Numbered from the stretch's first letter, positions 41,078 to 49,948 are shown. The stretch is 64,000 bases of DNA from JASLBX01 sp036374175 (GCA_036374175.1 DASUUH010000025.1:1-64000); one strand, 5' to 3'. The notes: generated from the letters alone by a model not told the origin. Numbers and translations are program-made.

Positions 41078-41180
41078 GCGTGATCGGGCTCCTTGGGCCG
41101 TAGTCGGCAACTGAACGATCCTACGGCGTCCAGGCCGTGACGCGCGCACCGAATACTGCCCCGTACACCAGAGTCACCAC

Positions 41181-41222
41181 TTGCCAGGCGAGCAATCGCG
41201 ATATATCGTCAACTTATCGCGA
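41181..41222 (+). promoter_or_regulatory. PadR gene promoter with overlapping palindromic operator
   Basis: TTGCCA (41181-41186), 17 bases and TATCGT (41204-41209) form the promoter. Two palindromes cover the -10: CGATATATCG (41199-41208), and the arms TCGCGATA (41196-41203) and TATCGCGA (41215-41222). AT-rich dyads of this type over a promoter fit autorepression by the PadR protein encoded just downstream. Confidence 0.6.
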
Positions 41223-41240
41223 CTGGCACGGGAGTTGGTT

Positions 41241-41873
41241 ATGCACGGAACGCACTGGCGAGGACGGGGCGGACACGGGTTCGGCCCATGGATGATGTTC
41301 GGGCCGTGGTCCGGCGGCAAGGCGCCGTGGGGTGCGCCGCCGTGGGCAGGCATGCCAGGGGGTCCGGGCGGGTGGCGTGGGCCACGCGCGAGGCGCGGCG
41401 ACGTCCGGGCGGCGATCCTTGCGGTACTGGCCGAGCGTCCCGCCAACGGGTACCAGATCATCCAGGAGATCGCCGACCGCAGCGAGGGTATGTGGCGGCC
41501 CAGCCCGGGCTCGATCTACCCGACGCTGCAGCAACTCGAGGACGAAGGCCTGGTCCGCGCCGCCGACGAGGGCGGGCGCAAGGTGTTTCACTTGACCGAT
41601 GAAGGCCGCCGCTACGTCGCCGCCCACGCCGACGAGGTCTCCGCACCGTGGGCCGCGATGACTGCTTCGGAGGACGACGACGAGCATGATCTCAAGCCGC
41701 TGATCGGCCAGACCGCCGCTGCGCTGTGGCAAATCCTGGCCACCGGCAGCCCCGACCAGCAGGCCCGAGCCCGCGCGGTGCTGTCGGCAACCCGACGTAA
41801 GCTGTACGGCATCCTCGCCCAGGGTGATGACACCGATCCGCTCGACGACTTCGACGCAGGTGAGCCGGCATGA
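41241..41873 (+). CDS. PadR family transcriptional regulator
   Basis: A 210-residue regulator. An unusual N-terminal Gly/Trp/Pro-rich tail (residues 1-50, 'WMMFGPWSGG..WGAPPWAGMPGGPGGWRG') precedes the PadR winged helix: 'RGDVRAAILAVLAERPANGYQIIQEIADRS..GSIYPTLQQLEDEGLV'. A C-terminal helical dimerisation region follows. ATG 41241 has GGGAG six bases upstream. Its stop overlaps the DUF1707 gene (ATGA), so the pair is one unit. The operator at 41196-41222 suggests autoregulation. Confidence 0.9.
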   Translation: MHGTHWRGRGGHGFGPWMMFGPWSGGKAPWGAPPWAGMPGGPGGWRGPRARRGDVRAAILAVLAERPANGYQIIQEIADRSEGMWRPSPGSIYPTLQQLEDEGLVRAADEGGRKVFHLTDEGRRYVAAHADEVSAPWAAMTASEDDDEHDLKPLIGQTAAALWQILATGSPDQQARARAVLSATRRKLYGILAQGDDTDPLDDFDAGEPA

Positions 41874-42301
41874 CACAGATTCGCATAGGCGATGCCGAGC
41901 GGGACTCGGCAGCCGCCGCGCTCGGAGAGCACTACGCCGCCGGCCGGTTGACCAAGGACGAGCACGACGAACGCATCGACCGCGTGTGGTCGGCCAAGTA
42001 CGAGGCTGACCTGGCACCGCTGTTCAGCGATCTGCCGCGCAAAAGTGCGCTGACCACACCGGCGCGCGGCGCAGTCCGCGTCGGAGGTAATCAGCCAACC
42101 AGTCAAGCCCGCCGGCCCGGCCCGCCACCGGGCTTTCATCCGTTGATGATGCTCGGCCCGATCGCAATAGCGGCCATCATCGTCACCGCGGTTGTCGCCG
42201 GGAACGCGCCATGGCTCTTCCTGTTGTTCTTCCTCTGGTGCTTCGGCGGACTGGGTGGACGCCGCCGGCGGCAGCACTGGGCGCACACCAGATCGGGTTA
42301 G
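41870..42301 (+). CDS. DUF1707 domain membrane protein
   Basis: A 143-residue protein. The N-terminal 55 residues are a DUF1707 domain ('IRIGDAERDSAAAALGEHYAAGRLTKDEHDERID..A..ADLAPLFSDLP'). A Pro/Arg linker follows, then two hydrophobic stretches (about 90-130: 'MMLGPIAIAAIIVTAVVAG' and 'WLFLLFFLWCFGGLGG') and a basic tail. The domain occurs widely in actinobacteria next to PadR regulators and sensor kinases; its function is unknown. ATG overlaps the PadR stop by four bases. Confidence 0.85.
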   Translation: MTQIRIGDAERDSAAAALGEHYAAGRLTKDEHDERIDRVWSAKYEADLAPLFSDLPRKSALTTPARGAVRVGGNQPTSQARRPGPPPGFHPLMMLGPIAIAAIIVTAVVAGNAPWLFLLFFLWCFGGLGGRRRRQHWAHTRSG

Positions 42302-42388
42302 CCCCACCCGCCACCTACCGCTGGCCCGAGCGCACAGACGCCCGGTGGCTGCGATGTACCCCGCCGCGCCGACGACGATCGTCGAGGC

Positions 42389-43483
42389 ATGGCGACTGCG
42401 CTCCTTGAGGTCGGAACCCGCCCCTGGCGATCCCGCGACTCCGGCCGGCTACCACGTGACAATTTCATCGACCTGTTGCGTGCAGCGTCGATCGTAACGA
42501 TCGTCGGCCTGCACTGGCTGATGCCGGTGATCTCCTATGACGATGGCGTCCTATCGACGGCGAACGCGCTGGCCACCGGAGGCGGATGAGCGATCACATG
42601 GGTCGCGCAGGTCATGCCGTTGATCTTCTTCGCCGGAGGCGCCGCGGCCGCCATGAGTCTCGATGCCCGGCGTCGCCGGCACGGGCCCGGTGTCGAGGCC
42701 CGGTGGATCGCCGACCGGCTGCAGCGTCTCGGCGCGCCGGTAATACCGCTGGCCGTGAGCGCGATCGCCGTGGACCTCGTTCGATTCGGTTGGTTCGGCG
42801 GAGTCACGTGGCCCGGTTACGCGAACGTGCTGTTGGTGTGGGGCACGATCTACCTGGCCGGCATCCACTACGGCCGAGGACACCGGCCGGGCCCGCCCCA
42901 GGCAACGGTTTGCGCTGTCGGCGGGCTCCTGGCCACGGGCCTCGCCGTCGTGACCGGCCCCTACCCGGCCAGCATGATCGGCATGCCCGAGTCCGGCGTG
43001 TCGAACATGAACCCGCCGACAGCGGTGTTGCTTGGCGTGGCGGTCATTCAGCTAGGCGTGGTGATGGCGGCCCGGCGATGGCTGATCGGCTGGGCATCAC
43101 GGGCACCAGTGACCGCTCTGCTCGGCTGGATCTCCCAGCGGACGATGACGATCTACCTCTGGCATACGCCGACCCTGGTCGCCGTCGCCGGAGTCGCGGT
43201 CATGTGCTTCGACTACGCCACTGCTGAACCGTTCAGCTCAGCGTGGCGAAGCGCCCTGCCGGCCTGGCTGGCGCTGCTCACCGGCACGCTTGCGGTATTG
43301 GCGCGCTTCGCACACCGCTTCGAGCAACCTGGGGTAGCAGTTCGGTCCCGACTCGGTCGGCCGGGCGCCGCGGCCGCTGCGGTATTGACCGGAACCGGGT
43401 TGCTCGTACTGACCGCGGTGGGCTTCAATCCGGCGGCCGGTGGGTGGCCCCTCACCGGCGCTGGTGTGCTGGTGCTGGGGTAG
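42389..43483 (+). pseudogene. acyltransferase 3-like membrane protein interrupted by an in-frame TGA
   Basis: One continuous frame runs from ATG 42389 to a stop at 43483 except for TGA at 42587-42589. Before it lies 'DNFIDLLRAASIVTIVGLHWLMPVISY', a typical acyltransferase-3 first helix. After it comes 'TWVAQVMPLIFFAGGAAAAMSL', the family's second helix, followed by about eight more membrane segments and 'QRTMTIYLWHTPTLV'. The frame is unchanged across the stop. The position, after Gly-Gly-Gly, usually holds Trp, so a single TGG-to-TGA change explains it. The full protein would be about 364 residues. Restart at ATG 42614 would lose helix 1. Confidence 0.85.
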
Positions 43484-43553
43484 GGCTAGCCTCAGGTCGC
43501 ATCGACCGGCCCGCTGGCTGGGCGCCCGCGACGCAGAACGGGAGGCTTGCGGT

Positions 43554-44775
43554 ATGACACAGCTCAGCCCCGTTCCAGCCCCGCACCTCGACGGCGGCCA
43601 TGCCACACCGGCACCGCGAGTGAGTTGGTCGCAACTGCGGCGTGATCTGGCCTTTCTGATCGTCAACCTACCGATTGCGATCGCAGCTTTCGTCGTGGCC
43701 GTGACCGGCTTGGCAGTCGGTGTCTCCCTCCTGATCATTTGGGTCGGCATACCCATCTTGGTACTGACGCTCGGAATCGCGCGCGGCTTCGCCGAACTCG
43801 AGCGGGCTCGTATCCGCAGCTGCGAGCAGCGCCCGCTACCGCCGGTGTATTACCGGAACCACGACGGCAACCTGGGCCGTCGGCTGCTCGCGGTCCTTGG
43901 CGATCCGCAGTACTGGCGTGATCTTGCCCATGCCATCGTCGCGTTCCCCATACGCATCTTCACCTGGGTTGTCACGGTGACGTGGATCGCGACCGCGGTC
44001 GGTGGCATCGCGTACATCACCTACGGCTGGGCACTGGAACGAATCCCCGACAACCAGACGCTGTGGGAATTGATCGGCATCGAATCGGAAACGTTCGGTG
44101 TCTTCGCCAATGTCGCGCTCGGACTCATCTTTCTAGCCACCCTGCCGTACGTGGCCCGCGGCCTTGCGACAGCCGAAGCGGTGCTGGGCCGGGCAATGCT
44201 CACCAACCCCGGCGCGGCCGAAAATGCGGCGCTTCGAGCCCGCGCCGAGCAACCGCACGTGAGCCGGGCCGCGGCCGTGGAAGCCGAGGCGGTCACACTC
44301 CGCCGAGTCGAACGCGACATTCACGACGGCCCGCAGCAGCGGCTCGTTCGGTTGACCATGGATCACGAGGCGGCCCAGCGCCAGCTGGCCGACGACCCAG
44401 CCGCCGCCCGGCCGCTGGTCGACGGGGCGCTCGCGCAGACTCAGGAGGCGCTGGCCGAGCTACGCGCATTGTCCCGGGGCATCGCGCCCCCGATCCTGGC
44501 CGACCGTGGCTTGCCGGCCTCCCTGGCCGCGGCGGCAGCGCGCTGCCCGATTCCAGTCGATCTCGACGTCGCCCTCGGTCACTGTGTCGGTCGTCCGGAT
44601 GGGCGGCGTCCTGCACGTGCAGGTCTCCGACGACGGCATGGGTGGCGCCCATCTGGGCAAGGGACATGGGCTGGCGGGGTTGGCCGACCGGCTGGCTGGA
44701 ATCGACGGCACGCTCGACGTGCACAGCCCGGCAGGCGGTGGCACGGTCGTCACCGCGCAGATTCCGGCAGCGTGA
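43554..44775 (+). pseudogene. sensor histidine kinase with internal deletion and frameshift
   Basis: ATG 43554 (GGGAGG eight bases upstream) opens a kinase of the actinobacterial NarL-partner type. It has an N-terminal 'Sensor' domain with four hydrophobic helices (residues 20-200), and a HisKA_3 dimerisation domain with the phosphorylated His in 'RRVERDIHDGPQQRLVRL'. At about 44565-44580, after 'PIPVDLDVA', the coding frame changes. The end of the ATPase domain continues in another frame: 'VSVVRMGGVLHVQVSDDG' and 'GKGHGLAGLADRLAGIDGTL', to TGA 44775. The segment that should carry the N-box ('EALTNVAKHS' type) is absent, so roughly 30-40 codons were deleted as well. The protein cannot bind ATP normally. 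Confidence 0.85.
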
Positions 44776-44862
44776 GGGCAAGACGGCCCGCGTAAAGGTG
44801 TGGCGATATCCAGATTCGCGGCGCAGACTGGAACAGAGAGGACCCACCAAAGGGGTACTGAC

Positions 44863-45555
44863 ATGTCTGTGGATATGACCGCTGTGCCGGATGCGCTGCC
44901 CGTTCTCTCCCGCGGCAAGCACCGCAACCCGAAGAAGGGCGCGTGCTTCATGGAACTCGCGTCCTACCTCGCCGGGGAGCGCTGGAGCGACCATCCCAGC
45001 TGCACGCATCCGCTGCTCGCGACGATGGCGCGGCTCGTTAATGACTTCACGTCGGACGACGCCCGGCCCCCGCTCGCCCAGCTGATCCCGTCGGTGATCG
45101 GGTTGACCAGCGACGATCTGAGACTGGATGCGACCATCGCGCTGCGGGCGGCGCGTACCGCGTTGCCGGTGGCGTCCGCGGAACGCCAGCGCGTGCTGGC
45201 CGTGGCCATCCTGACGGCCGAGCGGGTGCTCGCCGAGCTCGACGGCCGGCCGCTTGACGAGGTCTCCCAGACCAGTCAGAAGGCGCTTGACGAGGTGCCG
45301 CACGCTACCAAGTGGGCCTACCGGTTCACCCGCGGCATGCGGATCTCGACCAAGGGATTCCGCCGGCACGCCGCGCCGAGCGCTGTCCGGTGCGCGGTCC
45401 AGGGCATCGCCCGGGCATGCATCTCAGATCCCGACACGATGATGTACGAACTGCTCGCCAGCACCATCGACGACTGCGCCACGCGGTTGCGGGGCCGACC
45501 GTCCGAAGAGATCGACCCCGCTCGGTGGGTTGAAGCCTGCGAGTTAACTCGCTGA
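44863..45555 (+). CDS. conserved actinobacterial protein of unknown function
   Basis: A 230-residue protein. ATG 44863 has AGGGG eight bases upstream. The most distinctive part is 'RNPKKGACFMELASYLAGERWSDHPSCTHPLLATMARLVND' (residues 28-68), with two cysteines and two histidines that could bind a metal or heme. A helical remainder follows. I recall similar proteins as conserved hypothetical genes in actinobacteria but know no function. There is no membrane segment. It lies intact between a ruined kinase gene and a ruined regulator gene, so it either inserted there or is under independent selection. Confidence 0.75.
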   Translation: MSVDMTAVPDALPVLSRGKHRNPKKGACFMELASYLAGERWSDHPSCTHPLLATMARLVNDFTSDDARPPLAQLIPSVIGLTSDDLRLDATIALRAARTALPVASAERQRVLAVAILTAERVLAELDGRPLDEVSQTSQKALDEVPHATKWAYRFTRGMRISTKGFRRHAAPSAVRCAVQGIARACISDPDTMMYELLASTIDDCATRLRGRPSEEIDPARWVEACELTR

Positions 45556-45559
45556 GGCG

Positions 45560-46012
45560 TTAGGCGGCCTTGAGCTCGCCCGCTGCGGAGGCGTCGGTCA
45601 CCGGAATCCGCTTAGGCGTCGAGCCCGCGTAGGCGCCGGCGACCTTGACGGTCAGCACGCCGGCCTCGTACGTGGCCGTCAGATCAGCGTCGGTGACGTG
45701 CTGTGGCAGCTGGAACGTCCGGCGGAACGAACCGTACCGCACCTCGCGCAGCTGCCGGCCGTTGTCCTGCTCCGACCGCTCGTCGCGGCGCTCACCCTTG
45801 ATCACAAGCGTGCCGTTCTGAACCTCGACCGTGACGTCCTTGTCGGGGTCGATGCCGGGCAGTTCCACCCGCACGAACGCGTTCTCGCCATCGCGAACGA
45901 CCTCGGCAAGCGGACGGAATCCCATGGTGGTCTGCGGCACCGCCATGGCGCGGAACAACGAGTCGAACTCGGCAAACGGGTCAACCCAACGGCGCAACGT
46001 CAAATTAGTCAT
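45560..46012 (-). CDS. Hsp20/alpha-crystallin family small heat shock protein
   Basis: A 150-residue chaperone. After a short N-terminal region ('RRWVDPFAEFDSLFRAM') the alpha-crystallin domain runs from about residue 38: 'NAFVRVELPGIDPDKDVTVEVQNGTLVIKGERR', 'RYGSFRRTFQLPQHVTDADLTATYEAGVLTVKV', then 'STPKRIPV', the I-x-I/V-like tail. It binds unfolding proteins without ATP. ATG 46012 follows AGGAGGAG at good spacing. A HAIR-like HspR box lies 52-72 bases upstream, so heat-inducible control by HspR is likely. Confidence 0.93.
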   Translation of the reverse strand: MTNLTLRRWVDPFAEFDSLFRAMAVPQTTMGFRPLAEVVRDGENAFVRVELPGIDPDKDVTVEVQNGTLVIKGERRDERSEQDNGRQLREVRYGSFRRTFQLPQHVTDADLTATYEAGVLTVKVAGAYAGSTPKRIPVTDASAAGELKAA

Positions 46013-46063
46013 GTGCTCCTCCTGGTCACATAGCAGCTGGTCAGCTGCTGACATCAGGCATAA

Positions 46064-46084
46064 CTTGAGTTGGGTCGGCTCAAT
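46064..46084 (-). promoter_or_regulatory. HAIR-like HspR operator upstream of hsp20
   Basis: CTTGAGT (46064-46070), seven bases, GCTCAAT (46078-46084) matches the HAIR consensus CTTGAGT-N7-ACTCAAG fully in the first half and at five of seven bases in the second. The position, 52 bases from the hsp20 start codon, is right for repression by HspR. Confidence 0.65.
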
Positions 46085-46164
46085 TCCCACGCCCCCGTTC
46101 TCCCTTGGTGAAACGGTTCGATCACGTCCAGCCGCGAATCGCCGCACCCGATACCGTCGGGCCC

Positions 46165-46733
46165 ATGCGTGTCGTGCTCGCCGAAGAACTCGGTGCTGCT
46201 CAGGGAGGGTCTCGTCCGGCTACTCACCGAAGCCGGCTGCACCATCGCAGACGCGGTGGGCGACGGTGACGCGCTGGTGGCCGCGGTCGTCCAGCATCGT
46301 CCGGACGTAGCGTTGGTCGACGTCCGGATGCCCCCGTCGCACACTGACGAGGGACTCCGGGCTGCGATCGAGGCGCGCCGGCAGGTGCCAGGAACCGGCG
46401 TGCTCGTGCTCTCGCAATACGTGGAAGTCCTACGCCAGCGATCTGCTCGCCGACGGCGCAGGCGGTGTGGGTTACCTGCTCAAAGACCGAGTGTCGGCGC
46501 TGGCCGAACTGTCCGACGCACTGGAGCGGGTAGCGTCAGGCGGCACCGTCCTCGACCCAGAAGTGGTGGCACAGCTGTTCGCCCGGCGCCGCCGCGACCC
46601 CCTCGACGAGCTCACCGCACGCGAGCGCGAGGTGCTGGGCCTGATGGCCGAGGGACGCACCAATTCGGCGATCGCCCGCAAACTGGTCATCACCCAGGGG
46701 GTGATGGCTGTCCTCGCGTGGCTCGGCGCCTGA
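46165..46733 (+). pseudogene. LuxR/NarL-type response regulator with two frameshifts and truncated C-terminus
   Basis: ATG 46165 reads MRVVLAE, then an extra base at about 46187 shifts the frame. The next frame continues correctly with 'VLLREGLVRLLTEAGCTIADAVGD' and the phospho-acceptor region 'PDVALVDVRMPP'. At about 46425, after 'LSQYVE', a second shift occurs, and 'YASDLLADGAGGVGYLLKDRVSALAELSDALERV' continues in the third frame through 'LTAREREVLGLMAEGRTNSAIARKLVITQG'. There the homology stops: 'VEKHV' and the rest of the DNA-binding recognition region are replaced by a short unrelated tail ending at 46733. No working product is possible. It is the likely former partner of the ruined kinase at 43554. 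Confidence 0.85.
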
Positions 46734-46748
46734 GATCGCAATAGCGGC

Positions 46749-48878
46749 TCAGGCCATCGCGTCCGGGCCGGATTCAAGCAAGGCCCGGAACCCATCCTCA
46801 TCCAGCACCGGCACGCCGAGCTCGATCGCTTTGTCGAGCTTGGAACCCGCGCTCTCGCCGGCGACAACGAAAGAGGTCTTCTTCGAAACCGAGCCGGCCG
46901 CCTTGCCGCCGCGAGCCAGGATGGCCTCCTTGGCCTCGTCGCGCGAGAATCCGGACAGCGACCCGGTCACCACCACAGTCAAGCCTTCGAGCGTGCGCGG
47001 CACCGACTCGTCGCGCTCGTCGGCCATTCGGACGCCGGCAGCGCGCCACTTGCGGACGATGTCGCGATGCCAGTCGACTTCGAACCATTCCCGCAGCGAC
47101 GCCGCGATCGTCGGTCCCACACCTTCCACCGCGGCCAACCGTGCCTCGCCCGCCTCACCACCGGACGCGGCCTCCTCGATCGCGTCGAGCGAACCGAACT
47201 CCATCGCCAGCGCACGTGCCGCCGTGGGGCCGACGTGGCGAATCGACAGCGCCACGAGAACGCGCCACAACGGCTGGGACTTCACTGTCTCGAGGTTGGC
47301 CAGCAGCCGCTCGCCGTTCGCGCTCAGAACGCGCTCGGCCCGGCCGGCCTGCACCTCGGCCTTTGTTGCCGCCCGGGTGAACATCGGGATGCCGATCAGC
47401 TTGTCTTCGGTCAGGTCGAAGACATCGCCCTCGTCGTGCACCACGCCGGCGTCAAGCAACGCGGCCGCGGCCTCCCACCCCATCACCTCGATGTCGAAGG
47501 CGCCCCGGCTGGCCAGGTGGAACAGCCGCTCGCGCAGTTGGGCTGGGCAGCTGCGGGTGTTGGGACAGCGGATGTCGACGTCGCTCTCCTTGGCCGGTGC
47601 CAGCGGCGTGCCGCAGGCCGGGCATTCGGTCGGCATGACGAACTCGCGCTCGGCGCCGTCACGCAAGTCAACGACCGGCCCGACGATCTCGGGAATGACA
47701 TCGCCTGCCTTGCGCAGTACCACCGTGTCGCCGATGAGCACGCCTTTGCGCCTGACCTCCTGGGCGTTGTGCAGCGTGGCGTTCTCAACAGTCGAGCCGG
47801 ACACCTTTACCGGCTCCATCACGCCGTACGGAGTTACCCGGCCGGTGCGCCCGACGTTGACCCGGATGTCGAGCAGCTTGGTGTTGACCTCCTCCGGCGG
47901 GTACTTGAACGCGATCGCCCACCGCGGCGCCCGCGATGTCGACCCCAGCTGTCGCTGCAGATCGATCTGGTCGACTTTGACGACAACGCCGTCGATCTCG
48001 TGCTCGACCGAGTGCCGATGCTCTCCGTAATACGCGGCGTACTCCTGCACCTCCTCCAGCGTCTTGACCACCCGGACGCGGTCGCTGACCGGCAGGCCCC
48101 ATCGGCGCAGCGCGTCGTACGCCTCAGAATGACGATTGAGTTCGAACCCATCGCGCTTGCCAATCCCATGACAGACCATGCGCAACCGGCGACTGGCCGT
48201 CACCCGAGGATCCTTCTGCCGCAGCGAACCCGCGGCCGTGTTGCGCGGATTGGCAAACGGCGCCTTGCCCGCCTCCACCAGCGCGGCGTTCAGCGCCTCG
48301 AAGTCCTCGACCGGAAAGTAGACCTCGCCACGAACCTCGAGCGTCGGCGGCACGTCGTCGCCGCTCAGCCGGTGCGGGACACCTTCGATCGTCTTGAGGT
48401 TGGGTGTGACGTCCTCACCCGTGCGCCCGTCGCCACGGGTGGCACCGCGCACCAGGCGGCCACGCTCGTACACCAGATTGACCGCGAGTCCATCGACCTT
48501 CAGCTCGCACAGGTACTCGGCGCCGGTGCCGACCTCACGCTCGACCCGGTGTGACCACGCGACGAGCTCGTCCTCGGTGAAGGCGTTGTCGAGGCTCTCC
48601 ATCCGCGTCAAGTGCTCGACCGCAGCGAAGTCGGTGGAGTAGGTGCTCGCGACCTTCTGCGTCGGCGAATCGGGAGTACGCAGCGCCGGGTACTGCTCTT
48701 CGAGACTTTCCAGCTCCTGGAAGAGTGCGTCGAAGTGTGCATCGGCGATGATCGGGCGGTCCAGCACGTAGTAGCGGTAGCGGTGCTCCTCAACCTGCTC
48801 CACCAACTCGGCGTGCTTCTCCCGTGCCTCGGCCGGGACGTCGGCCGCACCCGTGGGCTCGCTGTCGTACGTCGTCAC
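46749..48878 (-). CDS. ligA: NAD-dependent DNA ligase
   Basis: A 709-residue replicative ligase. An N-terminal Ia domain binds NMN ('HRYRYYVLDRPIIADAHFDALFQEL'). The adenylation domain has the catalytic lysine K127 in 'CELKVDGLAVNLVYERG'. An OB domain follows, then a Cys4 zinc finger ('CPACGTPL' and 'CPNTRSCPAQ'), an HhH domain and a C-terminal BRCT domain. GTG 48878 is used; upstream frame extension reads into the neighbouring gene. It follows a MetE-like gene by 11 bases, the same pair as in mycobacteria. Confidence 0.96.
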   Translation of the reverse strand: MTTYDSEPTGAADVPAEAREKHAELVEQVEEHRYRYYVLDRPIIADAHFDALFQELESLEEQYPALRTPDSPTQKVASTYSTDFAAVEHLTRMESLDNAFTEDELVAWSHRVEREVGTGAEYLCELKVDGLAVNLVYERGRLVRGATRGDGRTGEDVTPNLKTIEGVPHRLSGDDVPPTLEVRGEVYFPVEDFEALNAALVEAGKAPFANPRNTAAGSLRQKDPRVTASRRLRMVCHGIGKRDGFELNRHSEAYDALRRWGLPVSDRVRVVKTLEEVQEYAAYYGEHRHSVEHEIDGVVVKVDQIDLQRQLGSTSRAPRWAIAFKYPPEEVNTKLLDIRVNVGRTGRVTPYGVMEPVKVSGSTVENATLHNAQEVRRKGVLIGDTVVLRKAGDVIPEIVGPVVDLRDGAEREFVMPTECPACGTPLAPAKESDVDIRCPNTRSCPAQLRERLFHLASRGAFDIEVMGWEAAAALLDAGVVHDEGDVFDLTEDKLIGIPMFTRAATKAEVQAGRAERVLSANGERLLANLETVKSQPLWRVLVALSIRHVGPTAARALAMEFGSLDAIEEAASGGEAGEARLAAVEGVGPTIAASLREWFEVDWHRDIVRKWRAAGVRMADERDESVPRTLEGLTVVVTGSLSGFSRDEAKEAILARGGKAAGSVSKKTSFVVAGESAGSKLDKAIELGVPVLDEDGFRALLESGPDAMA

Positions 48879-48889
48879 ATCGTCAGACG

Positions 48890-49900
48890 CTACCCGGCCT
48901 CGCCGACACTCTCTGCGAATGCCCGAGCGGTCTCGCGGGCCAGCCGGTAGGCCTCCCGCGCCCAGCCGATGTCGGCATTGGCGAGGCCACAGGAAGGAGT
49001 GACGACCGTCCCGGCCGCCATCCGCGCGGGATCGGCGTCCAGCCGGCTGAACAGCCGGTCGATTCTTTCCACGAGGTCGCGAATGGCCGGGACACTGTCG
49101 GGACGGCGGGACGGCACGACGCCGGGCCACGGCGCGAGTCCGCCGTCCACGGCCTCGGTCAGCTCGTCGAGAACGCGGCCGGACAGCAGGCTGACGTCAA
49201 GCGCCAACGCACGTGCTCCGGCCCGCTGAACGAGCCGCACGGGCACTTCCGCGGCACAGCAGTGCACAACGGGCCACTCCCCCGCGGCGCCGATCACCTC
49301 ACCGAGCAGTTGCTCTGCCTCGCTGACGTCGACGGCCCGTAGCCGGCCGAACCCGCTGGACGTTGGAATGGCGCCGGCCAGCACCGCTGGCAGCGTCGGC
49401 TCGTCGACCTGGACGAGGACCTGTGCGCCCGGTACTCGCTTGGCCACCTCGGCCACGTGCTCGCGGACGCCCTCAGCGAGGGACTGGGCCAGATCTCGCC
49501 GGGCACCGTAGTCGGCGATGGCCCGGTCGCCCCGAGGGCGCTCGATCGACGCGGCCAGCGTCAGCGGTCCGGCGACCTGAACCTTCAACGGCCCGGAGTA
49601 TCCCAGCGCAGCGATATCAAGGGCGTCGAGGTCAACACGTAGCAATGCAGCCGCGCGCCGCTCGTCCGAACCGGAGCGGTCGGTCAGGCGCCAGCCGGCC
49701 GGCTGCAGGTCGACGTGCATATCAACAAGGAGGGAGGCGGTCCGCCCGATCATGTCTGCACCGACTCCGCGCTGCGGCAGCTCGGGTAGGTGTGGCAGGC
49801 CCGGCAACTCACCGGTAACGACGCGCGCGGCCTCGTCAGAATCGTCATATGGCAACGACCCGATGCCCGTCGCCACGCCGATGCCCCAGGGGTAGGTCAC
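48890..49900 (-). CDS. MetE-like (cobalamin-independent methionine synthase family) protein
   Basis: A 336-residue protein with the C-terminal-domain fold of MetE/UroD proteins: 'ATGIGSLPYDD..EAARVV..ELPGLPHLPELPQRG', 'KVQVAGPLTLAASIE', 'LVQVDEPTLPAVLAG', 'VVHCCAAEVP' (zinc-ligand His and Cys) and 'VVTPSCGLANADIGWA' (third zinc Cys). It is half the length of MetE and lacks the N-terminal folate-binding barrel, so it is not a full methionine synthase. It may transfer methyl groups from another donor. GTG 49900 is the family start. It is coupled to ligA by an 11-base gap. Confidence 0.85.
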   Translation of the reverse strand: MTYPWGIGVATGIGSLPYDDSDEAARVVTGELPGLPHLPELPQRGVGADMIGRTASLLVDMHVDLQPAGWRLTDRSGSDERRAAALLRVDLDALDIAALGYSGPLKVQVAGPLTLAASIERPRGDRAIADYGARRDLAQSLAEGVREHVAEVAKRVPGAQVLVQVDEPTLPAVLAGAIPTSSGFGRLRAVDVSEAEQLLGEVIGAAGEWPVVHCCAAEVPVRLVQRAGARALALDVSLLSGRVLDELTEAVDGGLAPWPGVVPSRRPDSVPAIRDLVERIDRLFSRLDADPARMAAGTVVTPSCGLANADIGWAREAYRLARETARAFAESVGEAG

Positions 49901-49930
49901 GGAGTCTGACCCTAGCGCGTCTGGACAAGA

Positions 49931-49948
49931 ACGAACGGTCGTACTATT
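49931..49948. promoter_or_regulatory. operator-like motif at the TetR promoter
   Basis: ACGAACGGTCGT (49931-49942) is a near-palindrome (ACGA-N4-TCGT), followed by ACTATT with the -10-like TACTAT at 49942-49947, ten bases before the TetR start codon. The same motif recurs inverted at 50603-50620, with 17 of 18 bases matching, so both are candidate binding sites of the TetR protein encoded between them. Confidence 0.55.

Noticed and set aside
42587..42589. TGA read as selenocysteine
   Set aside because: No SECIS-like hairpin is evident, the family does not use selenocysteine, and Trp is the usual residue.
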